This document shows positions 1 to 11,671 of a stretch of 64,000 nt of DNA, in pieces. How positions within the stretch are numbered: position 1 is the stretch's first letter; each line of letters opens with the position of its first letter. Under the pieces are notes generated by a model. It did not search any database. It was not told where the DNA came from and saw only the letters and a list, made by a program, of their open reading frames with translations. The stretch covers positions 248,001-312,000 of the forward strand of contig CAVURU010000003.1 of NCBI GenBank assembly GCA_963744005.1. The letters run 5' to 3'. This DNA is from Palsa-504 sp963744005 (GTDB taxonomy: Bacteria > Actinomycetota > Actinomycetes > Streptosporangiales > Streptosporangiaceae). Position numbers and translations under genes: made by a program.

Positions 1-2416
<2,416 letters not shown>

Positions 2417-2426
2417 CGTTCACCGC

Positions 2427-2985
2427 ATGCGGACGCTGGTCTACCCGATGAGCGTGTCGCTGGACGGCTTCATCGCGGGGCCGTCCGGCGACATCAGCTG
2501 GACCGCGCCGGACCCGGAGCAGATGCGCTTCCACCTCGATCACGTCCGCGAGGTCACCGCGGAGCTGATGGGACGCCCGGCTGTATGAGGACATGCTGGT
2601 CTGGGAGGGCGGCGACGACATGCCGGCTGACCCGGAGTCCCTGCAGTGGGCGCCGATCTGGCGGGCCATCCCGAAGATCGTGTTCTCGACCACGCTTCAG
2701 CGGGTCCGCGGCAACGCCCGGCTGGCCGACGGCGACGTGGCCGCCGAGGTGGCCCGGCTCAAGGAGCAGCCCGGCGACGGCGTCGTGTCCGTCGGCGGCG
2801 CGGGCCTGGCGGCCAGCATGATCAAGCTTGACCTCATCGATGAATACCGGATGCTGGTCCGCCCGGTGCTGGTGGGCCGCGGCACGCCGTACTTCCCGCC
2901 GCTGGACAAGCTGGTCCCGCTGGAACTGATCGAGAGCAGGACGTTCAGCTCCGGCGTCAGCTACCTGCGCTACCGGCGTGGATGA
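2427..2985 (+). pseudogene. dihydrofolate-reductase-family protein (RibD C-terminal-like), frameshifted
   Basis: Read across one frame change, this is a typical ~185-residue actinobacterial 'dihydrofolate reductase family protein' of unknown substrate: an N-terminal strand with SLDGFIAGP, then GGAGLAASMIKLDLIDEY and RPVLVGRGTPYF. The first 54 codons from ATG 2427 end at a TGA (2586). Deleting one C from the CCC at 2576-2578 restores GRRLYEDMLVWEG and runs to TGA 2983. The gene starts 10 nt after acnA, and its stop overlaps the GTG start of the next gene, so it probably belongs to a co-transcribed set. A sequencing error is as likely as a true mutation; if real, the protein is inactive. Confidence 0.8.
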
Positions 2986-3847
2986 AGCGCAAGCAGCGGC
3001 CCGGCTCCGGGCCGCGGGTTGCGTGTTCGCCGAGGAGGAAGCCCGGCTGATCACCGCGGCCGCGGTGACCCCCGCTGAGCTGGCCGACATGGTGGCCCGG
3101 CGGGCCAGCGGGCTGCCGCTGGAGCAGGTCGTCGGCTGGGCCGAGTTCTGCGGCCTGCGCATCGCGGTCGAGCCTGGCGTCTTCGTTCCCCGGCTGCGCA
3201 CCGAGTTCCTGGTCGGCGAGGCGGTCCGGCTGATCCGCGCGGATTTCCCCGGCTCGCCGGATGGCGCGCGGGCCGATGGCCCGCCGGCCCGGTCCGCCCT
3301 GGTCGTGGACCTGTGCTGCGGCACGGGCGCGATCGGCGCCGCGATCGCCGCCGCCGTGCCGGGCGCCGCCGTGCACGCCGCTGACATCGAACCGGCCGCC
3401 GCGCGCTGCGCCCGGCGGAACGTGCCCGGGGCGGTCTACCAGGGCGACCTGTACGACCCGCTGCCGGCCGGGCTGCGCGGCCAGGTCACGCTGCTGACCG
3501 CCAACGTCCCCTACGTGCCCACCGGCGAGATCGGCTTCCTGCCGCCGGAGGCCCGGGACCACGAGCCGCGGGTCACCCTGGACGGCGGGCCGGACGGCCT
3601 GCACGTGCTGCGGCGGGTCGCCGCCGGGGCCCCGGGCTGGCTGGCCCCCGGCGGCCACCTGCTGATCGAGACCAGCGACCGGCAGGCGCCGGGCGCCGCG
3701 GCGGCCTTCGCCCACGCTGGCCTGCTCCCGCGGGTGGCCAGCGACGACGAACTGGGCGCCACCGTCGTGATCGGGACCTGGCCCGGTCCCGCCGGACCGG
3801 CCTCCTTGGTGACGGGCCGGTCAGAAGCCGGGGAACAGCGCGCGTAG
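2978..3847 (+). CDS. PrmC/HemK-like putative protein N5-glutamine methyltransferase
   Basis: A 289-residue SAM-dependent methyltransferase resembling release-factor glutamine methyltransferases. It has an N-terminal helical domain (about residues 1-70), the family signature PLEQVVGWAEFCG, a Rossmann SAM-binding motif VVDLCCGTGAIG (about 109-120), and a catalytic NVPYVP loop where PrmC has NPPY. The change from NPPY to NVPY is typical of a paralogous actinobacterial group whose substrate is not settled, so this is probably not the main PrmC, which normally sits beside prfA. The GTG start overlaps the stop of the previous gene. The 3' end overlaps the convergent MDMPI-like gene by 27 nt. Confidence 0.8.
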   Translation: MDEAQAAARLRAAGCVFAEEEARLITAAAVTPAELADMVARRASGLPLEQVVGWAEFCGLRIAVEPGVFVPRLRTEFLVGEAVRLIRADFPGSPDGARADGPPARSALVVDLCCGTGAIGAAIAAAVPGAAVHAADIEPAAARCARRNVPGAVYQGDLYDPLPAGLRGQVTLLTANVPYVPTGEIGFLPPEARDHEPRVTLDGGPDGLHVLRRVAAGAPGWLAPGGHLLIETSDRQAPGAAAAFAHAGLLPRVASDDELGATVVIGTWPGPAGPASLVTGRSEAGEQRA

Positions 3848-4591
3848 CTCGGCCAGGTCTGCGCCGTCCGCGTCGGCCGGCGGCGTGTGGGCCGGGTCGA
3901 GACGGCCGTAGACCAGCCGGACCAGGGCCTCGGCCGGCAGCCGCAGCTGCGGGGCGTCATCGCCGTCGGCCTTGGTCAGGCTGACCGCGTCAGAGGTCTC
4001 CAGTACGTAGTGCCGTTCCGGTTCGGTGGTCAGCACGCTCAGCCGGCGCTGCTGGCCGTCCGCCTGCCCGGTCCGGGCGGCGAGCGGGCCGATGGTGTCC
4101 ACCAGCAGGGCGATGGCGTCCGGCGCGACCGTCGCGGACGGGTCGAGCATGACCGCGACATCCCAGCTGTGGATGGCGTGCTCGCCGAGCCGCATCCGCG
4201 CCAGTCCGGCCACGTCCAGGTCCATCCCGAACGCCTTCAGCCGCAGCTTGGCCCGCTGTCCGGCGTCCAGGGACTCGAACCGCTCCAGCGTCGCGGTGTC
4301 GGCGGCCAGGGCGTCGGCCGCCTGAGCCTGCGGGGTCTTGGCGTTCCAGGTGTCCCAGATCGGGATGAAATCCTCCCGTCCGGGCGGCTCCTGCCCGGAC
4401 AGGCCAGCATCCAGGAACAGGCCGAAGATCTCGGCTTGCGAGCCGAGATGGGACAACACCTGGGCGATCGTCCAGTCGGTGTCATAAGACCCCTGCTTCA
4501 GCTCGTCGGCCTGGAGCGGCTGGACGAGAGCGTGCAGGCGGTCGTGGGAGTCTCGCAACGCCGCGATCCACGGCTCGGGGCTGGTTTCCAT
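3821..4591 (-). CDS. maleylpyruvate isomerase family (MDMPI/DinB-like) protein, probably mycothiol-dependent
   Basis: A 256-residue protein of the actinobacterial TIGR03083-type group. The N-terminal DinB-like four-helix domain carries the DWTIAQVLSHLGSQ segment with the first metal-ligand-type histidine, and MRLGEHAIHSWDVAV supplies further histidines at about residues 137-141. A small C-terminal domain ends at LFPGF. Related enzymes use mycothiol and a divalent metal in aromatic catabolism or detoxification; the substrate here cannot be told. It is convergent with the preceding methyltransferase (27-nt overlap) and divergent from the TetR gene at 4701, which may control it. ATG start at 4591. 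Confidence 0.8.
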   Translation of the reverse strand: METSPEPWIAALRDSHDRLHALVQPLQADELKQGSYDTDWTIAQVLSHLGSQAEIFGLFLDAGLSGQEPPGREDFIPIWDTWNAKTPQAQAADALAADTATLERFESLDAGQRAKLRLKAFGMDLDVAGLARMRLGEHAIHSWDVAVMLDPSATVAPDAIALLVDTIGPLAARTGQADGQQRRLSVLTTEPERHYVLETSDAVSLTKADGDDAPQLRLPAEALVRLVYGRLDPAHTPPADADGADLAELRALFPGF

Positions 4592-4680
4592 CCGTGTCTC
4601 CGATGCTGGGTGGCGGTGAGGACGGGGCTCCTCGCGGGAAGCTTACCCGTGGCCGGGCCGTCTCCGGAGGGTCCCCTCCA

Positions 4681-4699
4681 CATCGTCTACGATGATCGT
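4681..4699. promoter_or_regulatory. overlapping palindromes over the tetR -10 box (likely autoregulatory operator)
   Basis: CATCGT-CT-ACGATG (4681-4694) is a perfect inverted repeat with 6-bp arms. ACGAT-G-ATCGT (4689-4699) is a second one that shares a half-site. A -10-like TACGAT (4688-4693) lies inside them, 7 nt before ATG 4701. The position fits self-repression by the downstream TetR protein; binding is inferred. Confidence 0.5.
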
Positions 4700-4700
4700 C

Positions 4701-5438
4701 ATGACGGCCGCCCACCAGCCCGGACCCGCTGCTGCCGGGGCGGCCTGCGCGGCTGTGGAGTGCGAGGCGGCCAGCTGCGCCGCGGCCGAGCCCCGGCTCC
4801 GGGCCGACGCCGCCCGCAACCGGGCCGTCATCGTCGCCGCGGCCCGCGACGTGTTCGCCGAGCACGGGCTGGAAGCGCCGCTCGAGGCCATCGCGGCCCG
4901 GGCCGGGGTCGGCATCGCCACCTTGTACCGGCGGTTCCCGACCCGCGAGAAGCTGGTCGCCGCCGCCCTGGTCGACCAGGTGGCCGAGTACGCCGCCGCG
5001 GCCCGCCAGGCGCTGGCCGCTCCCGACCCGTGGACCGGGTTCGCCGGGTTCGTCGAGCGGATCTGCGAGCTGCAGGCCGGGGACCGCGGCCTGTCCGACC
5101 TGCTGTCCATGACGTTGTCCGCTGACGAGCAGGTCGAGCAGCTCAGGGCGACGGCCAACGAGCTGCTCGGCACGGTGATCGACCGGGCCAAGGCCGCGGG
5201 CGCGCTGCGCGAGGACTTCGTCGCGGAGGACCTCGGCGTGCTGCTGATCGCCGCCTCGGCGGTCATGCACGTCACCCGGGCCGACGCGCCGGAGGCCTGG
5301 CGCCGGTTCGTGGCCCTGGCCCTGGATTCCTTCCGCCCCGGCGGCTCACCCGCGCTGCCCGCCCCGCCCTCGCCCGCCCAGATGGCCCGGGCCATGACCC
5401 GGCTGGCCACCGAACGCGGCTGCGGTGAACGTGCCTGA
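4701..5438 (+). CDS. TetR/AcrR-family transcriptional regulator
   Basis: A 245-residue regulator with an N-terminal TetR helix-turn-helix: ...RDVFAEHGLEAPLEAIAARAGVG followed by the family hallmark IATLYRRFPTREKLV. The C-terminal ligand-binding helices (SETR-type) end in an Ala/Pro-rich tail. I chose ATG 4701 over the in-frame ATG 4692 because TACGAT lies 7 nt upstream of 4701, the leaderless spacing, and no ribosome-binding site lies near either. A palindromic operator candidate covers this promoter. The neighbours are a divergent MDMPI-like enzyme and, 41 nt downstream, a DoxX gene; control of one or both is likely but inferred. Confidence 0.88.
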   Translation: MTAAHQPGPAAAGAACAAVECEAASCAAAEPRLRADAARNRAVIVAAARDVFAEHGLEAPLEAIAARAGVGIATLYRRFPTREKLVAAALVDQVAEYAAAARQALAAPDPWTGFAGFVERICELQAGDRGLSDLLSMTLSADEQVEQLRATANELLGTVIDRAKAAGALREDFVAEDLGVLLIAASAVMHVTRADAPEAWRRFVALALDSFRPGGSPALPAPPSPAQMARAMTRLATERGCGERA

Positions 5439-5479
5439 TCCGGCTCCCTGGCCGGACGACCACCACATTGGAGGCTCAC

Positions 5480-6139
5480 ATGCGTGACGTGGCATTGCTC
5501 GGGACCAGGCTCGTGGTCGGCAGTTACCTGGCCGTCCACGGCGCCCAGAAGCTGTTCGGCGCCTTCGGCGGCGGAGGGCTGGAACGGACCTCGGCCGGGT
5601 TCCACCGGATCGGCCTGCGGCCCGGACGGCACATGGCCATCGCGGCCGGCGTCACCGAGCTCGGCGGGGGCGTGCTGACCGCGGCCGGGATCGCCGACCC
5701 GGCCGGCCCGCTGGCCATCATGGGCGCCATGTCCGTCGCCGCCACCACGCACCGGGCCAAGGGCCCGCTGAGCGCGCACGGCGGGTTCGAGCTCCCGCTG
5801 ACCAACCTGGCGGCCGCGGCGGCCCTGGCCGCGGCCGGCCCGGGACGGTTCCGGCTCAGCCCCGGCCTGCCCCGGTCGCTGGCCGCCGCGGCCACCGTCA
5901 CCACCGGGCTGCTGGCCGGCGGCCTGGTCGCCCGGATGCTGACCGCGGAGCCTGCCGCCCCGCCGGCCCCGGCCGCCCCGTCCGGCCCGCCCATCCCGGC
6001 CACCCCGGCGACTGTCCCGCAGGCTCAGGCCAGCCCGGCCGAGTCCGGGAGCCAGGCTGCCGTGCCCGGCCAGCGCGACGCCGCGGGCCAGGAGAGCCCC
6101 GGCAGCACGCCCGGCTCGCCCGCCGCAGGCCCGAGCTAG
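5480..6139 (+). CDS. DoxX-family membrane protein with Pro/Ala-rich tail
   Basis: A small integral membrane protein of the DoxX/SURF4-like family, 219 residues. The first segment (LLGTRLVVGSYLAVHGAQKLFG) carries the conserved HGxQKLFG motif. Three further hydrophobic segments follow, then about 60 residues of Pro/Ala/Ser-rich tail that the usual 140-160-residue DoxX protein lacks. The start is fixed at ATG 5480 by GGAGG at 5470-5474. DoxX proteins are linked to redox and thiol stress in actinomycetes (known for the family); the actual activity is unknown. It is probably co-transcribed with or controlled by the TetR gene just upstream. Confidence 0.85.
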   Translation: MRDVALLGTRLVVGSYLAVHGAQKLFGAFGGGGLERTSAGFHRIGLRPGRHMAIAAGVTELGGGVLTAAGIADPAGPLAIMGAMSVAATTHRAKGPLSAHGGFELPLTNLAAAAALAAAGPGRFRLSPGLPRSLAAAATVTTGLLAGGLVARMLTAEPAAPPAPAAPSGPPIPATPATVPQAQASPAESGSQAAVPGQRDAAGQESPGSTPGSPAAGPS

Positions 6140-6245
6140 CCCGGCCTCCGGCGCTGCGGCTGCCCCGGGCGCTCGTGACCAGCCCGGGGCGGGCCGCACG
6201 GCTCGTTAGGCCAGATCATCCGGGCCGGCCGTCGGATAGCTTTAC

Positions 6246-7532
6246 GTGCTGATGGCTGAACATCCCGCGCGCCGCCCGCAGGCGGCTGTGCTCTTCGTGG
6301 TGGCCGTGGCCGCGGCCGGGCTGAACCTCCGGACCGCGATCACCAGTGTCCCGCCGCTGTTCCCGGACCTGACCAGCCAGCTGGGGCTGTCGTCGGCCTC
6401 GCTGTCCCTGCTGGCCGCCACGCCGGTGCTCTGCTTCGGTGTGGTCTCGGCCTTCGCCGCCTGGATCAACCGCCGGTTCGGCGAGGAACTCGTCCTGCTC
6501 ATCGCGCTGGCCCTGCTGGCCGCCGGGCTGCTGGCGCGCGGCCTGGCCCCCTCGGCCATGCTCTTCCCCGGCACCGTGCTGGCCGCCGGCTCCATCGCCG
6601 TCCTGAACGTGCTGCTGTCCAGCCTGGTCAAACGGCGCTGGCCGGAGCGGGCCGGCGTGCTGATCAGCGTCTACCTGACCGCGCTGTCGGTGGGCGCCAT
6701 CCTGGCCTCGCTGCTCAGCGTGCCGCTGTACCGGGCGGCCGGGAACGCGCTGGGCCTGCCCCTGGCCATCTGGGCCGCTCCGGCCGCGCTGGCCGCGGCG
6801 CTGTGGCTGCCGCAGCTGCGGCACCGGGACGTCGCCCCGCCCGGCGCGGCCGCCGAGGCGGGCCCGGCGGCACCCGCCGCAGCGGGCCCCGCCGCCCCCG
6901 CCCGCCTGCCGGTGTACCGGTACCTGCTGGCCTGGCAGGTGATGGCCTTCATGGGGCTGCAGAGCCTGCTGTACTACGCGGCCCTGTCCTGGCTGCCGAC
7001 CATCTTCCAGGACCGGGGCGCCACCCCGGAGACCGCGGGCAACCTGCTGGCCCTGATGGGCGCGGGCAACCTGGCCGCCTCCCTGCTCGTCCCGGTGCTC
7101 GCGCACCGGTTCCCCGGGCAGCGCTCGCTGATCTGGCCCAGCGTGACCGGCACCGTGGCCGGGCTGGCCGGGTGCCTGTGGGCGCCGCTGGGCGGGGCCC
7201 CGGCCTGGGCCCTGGTCCTCGGGCTCAGCCAGGGCGCCTGCCTGGCCCTGGCCATCTTCTTCATGATGGCCCGGGCCCCCGATGCCGGGACGGCGGCCTC
7301 GCTGTCCGGCTTCGCCCAGTCGCTGGGCTACCTGGCCGCCAGCGCCGGGCCGCTGGCCGTCGGGCTGCTGCACACGGCCACCGGAAGCTGGACCATCCCG
7401 GTCATCCTGCTGCTCGCCCTGGCCGCGGTGGAGCTCGGATTCGGCCTCCTCGCGGCCCGTCCGGTGACCCTGCCCGGTTCCCGAAGTGCGACGCGCGCGT
7501 CGGGGACCGGGCGCCCGTCGCGAGCTATCTGA
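6246..7532 (+). CDS. MFS transporter, CynX/NimT (cyanate permease-like) family
   Basis: A 428-residue permease with about 12 hydrophobic segments. The CynX/NimT signature at the first helix, AAAGLNLRTAITSVPPL, contains the conserved N-L-R-x-x family motif. A cytoplasmic Ala/Pro/Gly-rich loop separates the two six-helix halves (about residues 197-222). The family moves small anions or nitroimidazole-type compounds; the substrate here is not deducible. GTG 6246 is used; an in-frame ATG at 6252 is equally possible, with a TAGCTT -10-like box just upstream (6237). The 3' end is followed closely by dxs. No partner gene for cyanate use is nearby. Confidence 0.85.
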   Translation: MLMAEHPARRPQAAVLFVVAVAAAGLNLRTAITSVPPLFPDLTSQLGLSSASLSLLAATPVLCFGVVSAFAAWINRRFGEELVLLIALALLAAGLLARGLAPSAMLFPGTVLAAGSIAVLNVLLSSLVKRRWPERAGVLISVYLTALSVGAILASLLSVPLYRAAGNALGLPLAIWAAPAALAAALWLPQLRHRDVAPPGAAAEAGPAAPAAAGPAAPARLPVYRYLLAWQVMAFMGLQSLLYYAALSWLPTIFQDRGATPETAGNLLALMGAGNLAASLLVPVLAHRFPGQRSLIWPSVTGTVAGLAGCLWAPLGGAPAWALVLGLSQGACLALAIFFMMARAPDAGTAASLSGFAQSLGYLAASAGPLAVGLLHTATGSWTIPVILLLALAAVELGFGLLAARPVTLPGSRSATRASGTGRPSRAI

Positions 7533-7605
7533 AGATCGCGGCCGTAGACTCAGCACATTCGCGGACCGGGCCAGGGCCGCGTGCAGCACACGAGGGAGCG
7601 GCCGA

Positions 7606-9508
7606 GTGACCATGCTGGAGAGCATCAACGGCCCTGAGGACCTGACGGATCTCAGCCAGGACCAGCTGACCGCGCTGGCCGCGGAGATCCGGGACCTGCT
7701 GGTCGACCGGGTGATCAAGAACGGCGGCCACCTCGGGCCCAACCTCGGCGTGGTCGAGCTGACCATCGCGATCCACCGGGTCTTCGACTCGCCCCGCGAC
7801 AAGGTGGTGTTCGACACCGGGCACCAGGCCTACGTGCACAAGCTGCTCACCGGCCGCCGCGCGCAGTTCGACACGCTGCGCCAGCGCGGCGGGCTGACCG
7901 GCTACCCGAGCCGGTCGGAATCCGAGCACGACCTGGTGGAGAACTCGCACGCCTCCACCAGCCTGTCCTACGCCGACGGGCTGGCCAAGGCGTACAAGCT
8001 GCGCGGCGAGCAGGACCGCACCGTGGTCGCGATCATCGGTGACGGCGCCCTGACCGGCGGCATGGCCTGGGAGGCGCTCAACAACATCGCCGCGGCCAAG
8101 GACTCGCGGCTGGTCATGATCGTCAACGACAACGGCTGGTCCTACCAGCCGACCATCGGCGGCCTGGCCGAGCACCTGGCCGCGGTCCGGGTCAACCCGC
8201 GGTATGAGCACGTGCTCGACTACATCAAGACCACGCTGGGCCGCGCGCCGCTGTTCGGCGCGCCGCTCTACGGCACCTTGCACGGCATCAAGAAGGGCAT
8301 CAAGGACGTGCTGGCCCCGCAGGTCATGTTCGAGGACCTGGGCATCAAGTACGTCGGGCCCATCGACGGCCACGACGAGCGGCTGGTCGAGACCGCGCTG
8401 CGGCACGCCAAGGACTTCGGCGCGCCGGTCATCGTGCACGTCATCACCAAGAAGGGGTTCGGCTACGCCGAGGCCGAGCAGAACGAGGTCGACTGCCTGC
8501 ACCAGGTCCCGGCGGCCGGCGCGCTGCCCGGCACGTGGAGCCGGGTGTTCGGCGACGAGCTGGTGGCCATCGGCGGCCGGCGCCCGGACGTGGTGGCCAT
8601 CACCGCCGCCATGCTGCACCCGACCGGCCTGGCCCAGTTCGCCGCGGCCTACCCGGACCGGGTCTACGACGTGGGCATCGCCGAGCAGCACGCCGTGACC
8701 AGTGCCGCCGGGATGGCCATGGCCGGCCTGCACCCGGTGGTGGCCATCTACTCCACGTTCATGAACCGGGCCTTCGACCAGACCCTGATGGACGTGGCCC
8801 TGCACCAGCTGCCGGTCACGTTCGTGCTGGACCGGGCCGGCGTCACCGGCGTGGACGGGGCCAGTCACCACGGCATGTGGGACGGCTCGCTCATGCAGCT
8901 CATCCCGGGCATGCGGATCGCCGCGCCGCGGGACGCCGCCCGGGTCGCCGAGCTGCTGAACGAGGCGGTCGCGGTGTCCGACGGGCCGACCGTCGTCCGG
9001 TTCCCCAAGGGCAAGGTGGGCGGCGAGGTCGAGGCCGTGGCCAAGCTGGGCGTCATGGACGTGCTCCGCGAGCCGTCCGGCGGCCTCGGCCCGGATGTCC
9101 TGCTGGTCGGCGCGGGCCCGATGGCGCTGACCGGCCTCGCAGATCGCGGACCGGCTGGCCGGGCACGGCATCGGCGTCACGGTGATCGACCCGCGCTGGA
9201 CCAAGCCGGTCGACGAGGCGCTGGCCGGCGCGGCCCGCGCGCACCGGCTGGTGGCGGTGGTCGAGGACAACGGCCGGGCCGGCGGCTTCGGCGACGCGGT
9301 GGCCCGGCTGCTGCGCGACCATGACGTGGACGTCCCGGTCAAGACGTTCGGCCTGCCGCAGGAATTCCTCACCCACGGCACCCGCGAGGAAGTGCTCGAG
9401 GAGGCCGGGCTGACCGCCCAGCAGCTGGCCCTGCGCATCACCGAGGCGGTGGCCCGCAGGACCCCCGCGCAGCTGCCCGATGAGTCCGAACCCCGGCCGG
9501 TCGAGTAG
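7606..9508 (+). pseudogene. dxs: 1-deoxy-D-xylulose-5-phosphate synthase, frameshifted near its C-terminal domain
   Basis: The first enzyme of the MEP isoprenoid pathway condenses pyruvate and glyceraldehyde-3-phosphate using thiamine diphosphate. Visible are GHLGPNLGVVELT near the N-terminus, the GDGALTGG ThDP/Mg site (about 145-152), the GFGYAEAE linker, and the transketolase pyrimidine domain with VGIAEQHAVT (catalytic Glu). After VLLVGAGPMALTGL the frame is lost; dropping one base at 9139 restores QIADRLAGHGIGVTVIDPRW and runs to TAG 9506, giving the normal ~633-residue length. The start is GTG 7606, with GGGAG seven nt upstream (7594-7598). The pathway is normally essential in bacteria lacking mevalonate, so an error in the read is more likely than a dead gene, unless a second dxs exists elsewhere. 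Confidence 0.9.
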
Positions 9509-9511
9509 CGT
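9506..9511 (+). promoter_or_regulatory. -10 box for a leaderless fprA transcript
   Basis: TAGCGT lies exactly 6 nt before ATG 9518 and overlaps the dxs stop codon. There is no ribosome-binding site in front of the ATG. The arrangement fits the leaderless promoters common in actinomycetes. Confidence 0.5.
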
Positions 9512-9517
9512 AAATCC

Positions 9518-11038
9518 ATGCTTAACGTCGCTGTAATCGGCTCCGGCCCGGCTGGGCTGTACGCCGCCGAGGCGCTGGTCAAGCAGGCCGCCGCACTGCC
9601 TGCCCCGGTGCCCGTGCGGGTGGATGTCATCGACCGGCTGCCCACCCCGTACGGGCTGGTCCGCTACGGCGTGGCACCTGACCACAAGTCGATAAAGTCC
9701 ATCGCCCAGTACCTGCGCAAGGTGCTGGAGAGCCCCGGCGTCCGCTTCCTGGGCGGCGTCCACCTGGGCGAGGACGTGACCCGCGACGAGCTGGTCGCCG
9801 CCTACGACGCGGTGATCTACGCCACCGGGGCGATGCGCGACCGGCGGCTCGGCATCCCCGGCGAGGACCTGCCCGGGAGCTACGCCGCCACTGACTTCGT
9901 GAACTGGTACTGCGGTCACCCCGACATAGACGCCTCGGCGTTCACCTTGGACGCGGAGTCGGTCGCCGTCATCGGCGTCGGCAACGTGGCTGTGGACGTG
10001 GCCCGGATCCTGGCCCGCGACCCGGCCGAGCTGCACGCCACCGACGTGCCGCAGCCGGTGCTGGAGGCCTTGCACGCCAGCAAGGTGCGCGAAGTCCACA
10101 TGATCGGCCGGCGCGGCCCCGCCTACGCCAAGTTCACCACCAAGGAGCTGCGCGAGCTCGGCGAGCTGCCCGGGGTCGAGATCGTCGTGCACGGCGACGA
10201 GGCCGACCTGGCCGCCTTCGACGGCTCCGGCGAGAGCGTCGCCCTGGCCGAGGCGGACCGCCGGGTCCGCGGCAACATGGTCGCCATCAGCAAGTGGGCC
10301 CAGGGCCAGCCCGCCGAGCCATCCGGCAGCGGGCACGCCCGGCGGCTGGTGGTCCGGTTCTGGCTCCGGCCGGTGGAGATCCTCGGCACCGAACGGGTCA
10401 GTGGCCTCACCCTGGAGCGGACCGCGATCGGCGCCGACGGGACCCTCAGCGGCACCGGGGAGCTCGAGACCCTCGACACCCAGATGGTGCTGCGGTCGGT
10501 CGGCTACCAGAGCGTCCCGCTGCCCGGCGTGCCGTTCGACTCCCGTGCCTCCGTCGTGCCGAACGACCAGGGCCGGGTGCTCGGCCCCGACGGCGCCCCG
10601 CTGCCCGGGGAGTACGTGGCCGGCTGGCTCAAGCGCGGCCCGACCGGCGTGATCGGCACCAACAAGTCCGACGCGGCCGAGACCGTCCGCTGCCTGCTGG
10701 AGGACCTGGCCGGCGGCCCCGGCGAGGGCGACGTCCAGCTGCCCCGGGCGGGCCTGCTCCGGTTCCCGGACCCGGTGGCGGGGCAGACGGTGGCCCTGGC
10801 CGAGGTGGCGGACGCCGAGCAGGCGGACGCGGGTGCCCTGGCCGCTGGCGCGGAGGCGCCCGAGTGGCCGATCGCCGCCGTCCTGGCCGGGCGGGGCGTG
10901 GCCCCGGTGTCCTACGAGGAATGGCTGCTGATCGAGACCGCCGAGGCCCAGCTGGCCCAGGATCTCGGCCGCGGCGACCGGGTCAAGCTGCACAACAGCG
11001 CCGCCATCTGGTCCGCCTGCCGTCCCGACGGCCTTTAA
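9518..11038 (+). CDS. fprA: ferredoxin/flavodoxin-NADP+ reductase, FprA (adrenodoxin-reductase) type
   Basis: A 506-residue FAD enzyme that shuttles electrons between NADPH and ferredoxin. The N-terminal FAD-binding VIGSGPAGLYAAE (about 5-17) is followed by the family-specific PTPYGLVRYGVAPDH. The NADPH domain is marked by VIGVGNVAVDVARIL (about 149-163) and the IGRRGPAYAKFTTKELREL segment. The C-terminal AGWLKRGPTGVIGTNKSDA is the conserved flavin-adjacent motif of this family. Length matches the mycobacterial and streptomycete proteins except for an Ala/Glu-rich insertion near residues 425-445. It probably supplies reduced ferredoxin to P450 or Fe-S enzymes. Confidence 0.95.
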   Translation: MLNVAVIGSGPAGLYAAEALVKQAAALPAPVPVRVDVIDRLPTPYGLVRYGVAPDHKSIKSIAQYLRKVLESPGVRFLGGVHLGEDVTRDELVAAYDAVIYATGAMRDRRLGIPGEDLPGSYAATDFVNWYCGHPDIDASAFTLDAESVAVIGVGNVAVDVARILARDPAELHATDVPQPVLEALHASKVREVHMIGRRGPAYAKFTTKELRELGELPGVEIVVHGDEADLAAFDGSGESVALAEADRRVRGNMVAISKWAQGQPAEPSGSGHARRLVVRFWLRPVEILGTERVSGLTLERTAIGADGTLSGTGELETLDTQMVLRSVGYQSVPLPGVPFDSRASVVPNDQGRVLGPDGAPLPGEYVAGWLKRGPTGVIGTNKSDAAETVRCLLEDLAGGPGEGDVQLPRAGLLRFPDPVAGQTVALAEVADAEQADAGALAAGAEAPEWPIAAVLAGRGVAPVSYEEWLLIETAEAQLAQDLGRGDRVKLHNSAAIWSACRPDGL

Positions 11039-11119
11039 CGGCCTCGCGGTCCCCGGAATGTCGGGGGCGGCCCGCATGATGGGGACTGAAGGCGGGACGG
11101 CGATGGTGAAAGAGATGAC

Positions 11120-11464
11120 ATGAGTGACCACGACGGCGTCCTGATGATGCAAAGGCTCGTCCTGGCCGGGACGCTCGGCCTGGCCGTAGCGCGCAAGGCG
11201 GCGGCCATCCTCGACGGCGGCCCGGCCGGGCCCGGGCCCCAGCCGCCGATCCGGCCGCCGGTCCAGCTGCTGGCCGGCCCGGACGGCGTGCAGGCCGCCG
11301 CCGCCCGCAGCGAGGATGGTGCCGCGCTGCAGGTCATCCTGGAGGCGGCCAACGAATGCCTGGGGCATTTCGATGACCGGCCGCCCGCGGACCGGTGGTG
11401 CGACGCCCTGATGTGCCTGCTCGACCTGGCCGCGTTCGGCGACGGGCTGGATACAGCCGCGTAA
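11120..11464 (+). CDS. small hypothetical protein
   Basis: A 114-residue protein of unrecognised family. It has a hydrophobic N-terminal stretch (LVLAGTLGLAVARKAAAIL), a Gly/Pro-rich middle, and a C-terminal half with two cysteines (ANECLG and DRWCDALMCLLDL region) that could fold as helices. A purine-rich GAAAGAGATGAC precedes the ATG. Codon use resembles its neighbours. It lies alone between fprA and ppk1 on the same strand. No function can be offered. Confidence 0.5.
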   Translation: MSDHDGVLMMQRLVLAGTLGLAVARKAAAILDGGPAGPGPQPPIRPPVQLLAGPDGVQAAAARSEDGAALQVILEAANECLGHFDDRPPADRWCDALMCLLDLAAFGDGLDTAA

Positions 11465-11671
11465 CGCAAGCCGTTAGGAGCGCGAATTACCGGGCGCGCA
11501 GCCCATCCGCGCTGGGTCTTGCGCGCTATTGGGCCGCCGTACTCTCGCTGCGTAATGCCAGGTTCCCGGGCGGCAGAGAATGATCGCTAGGGAATAAGGG
11601 TTTTTACGAGTTATAAAGGACGATGAGCGTTTCTCGTGGTCGGCGGGGCGGGGAGAATGGAGGCCATGGGT

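Noticed and set aside
7525..9645. 706-codon minus-strand frame opposite dxs
   Set aside because: The plus strand is unmistakable dxs; the antisense frame is open only because of codon bias.
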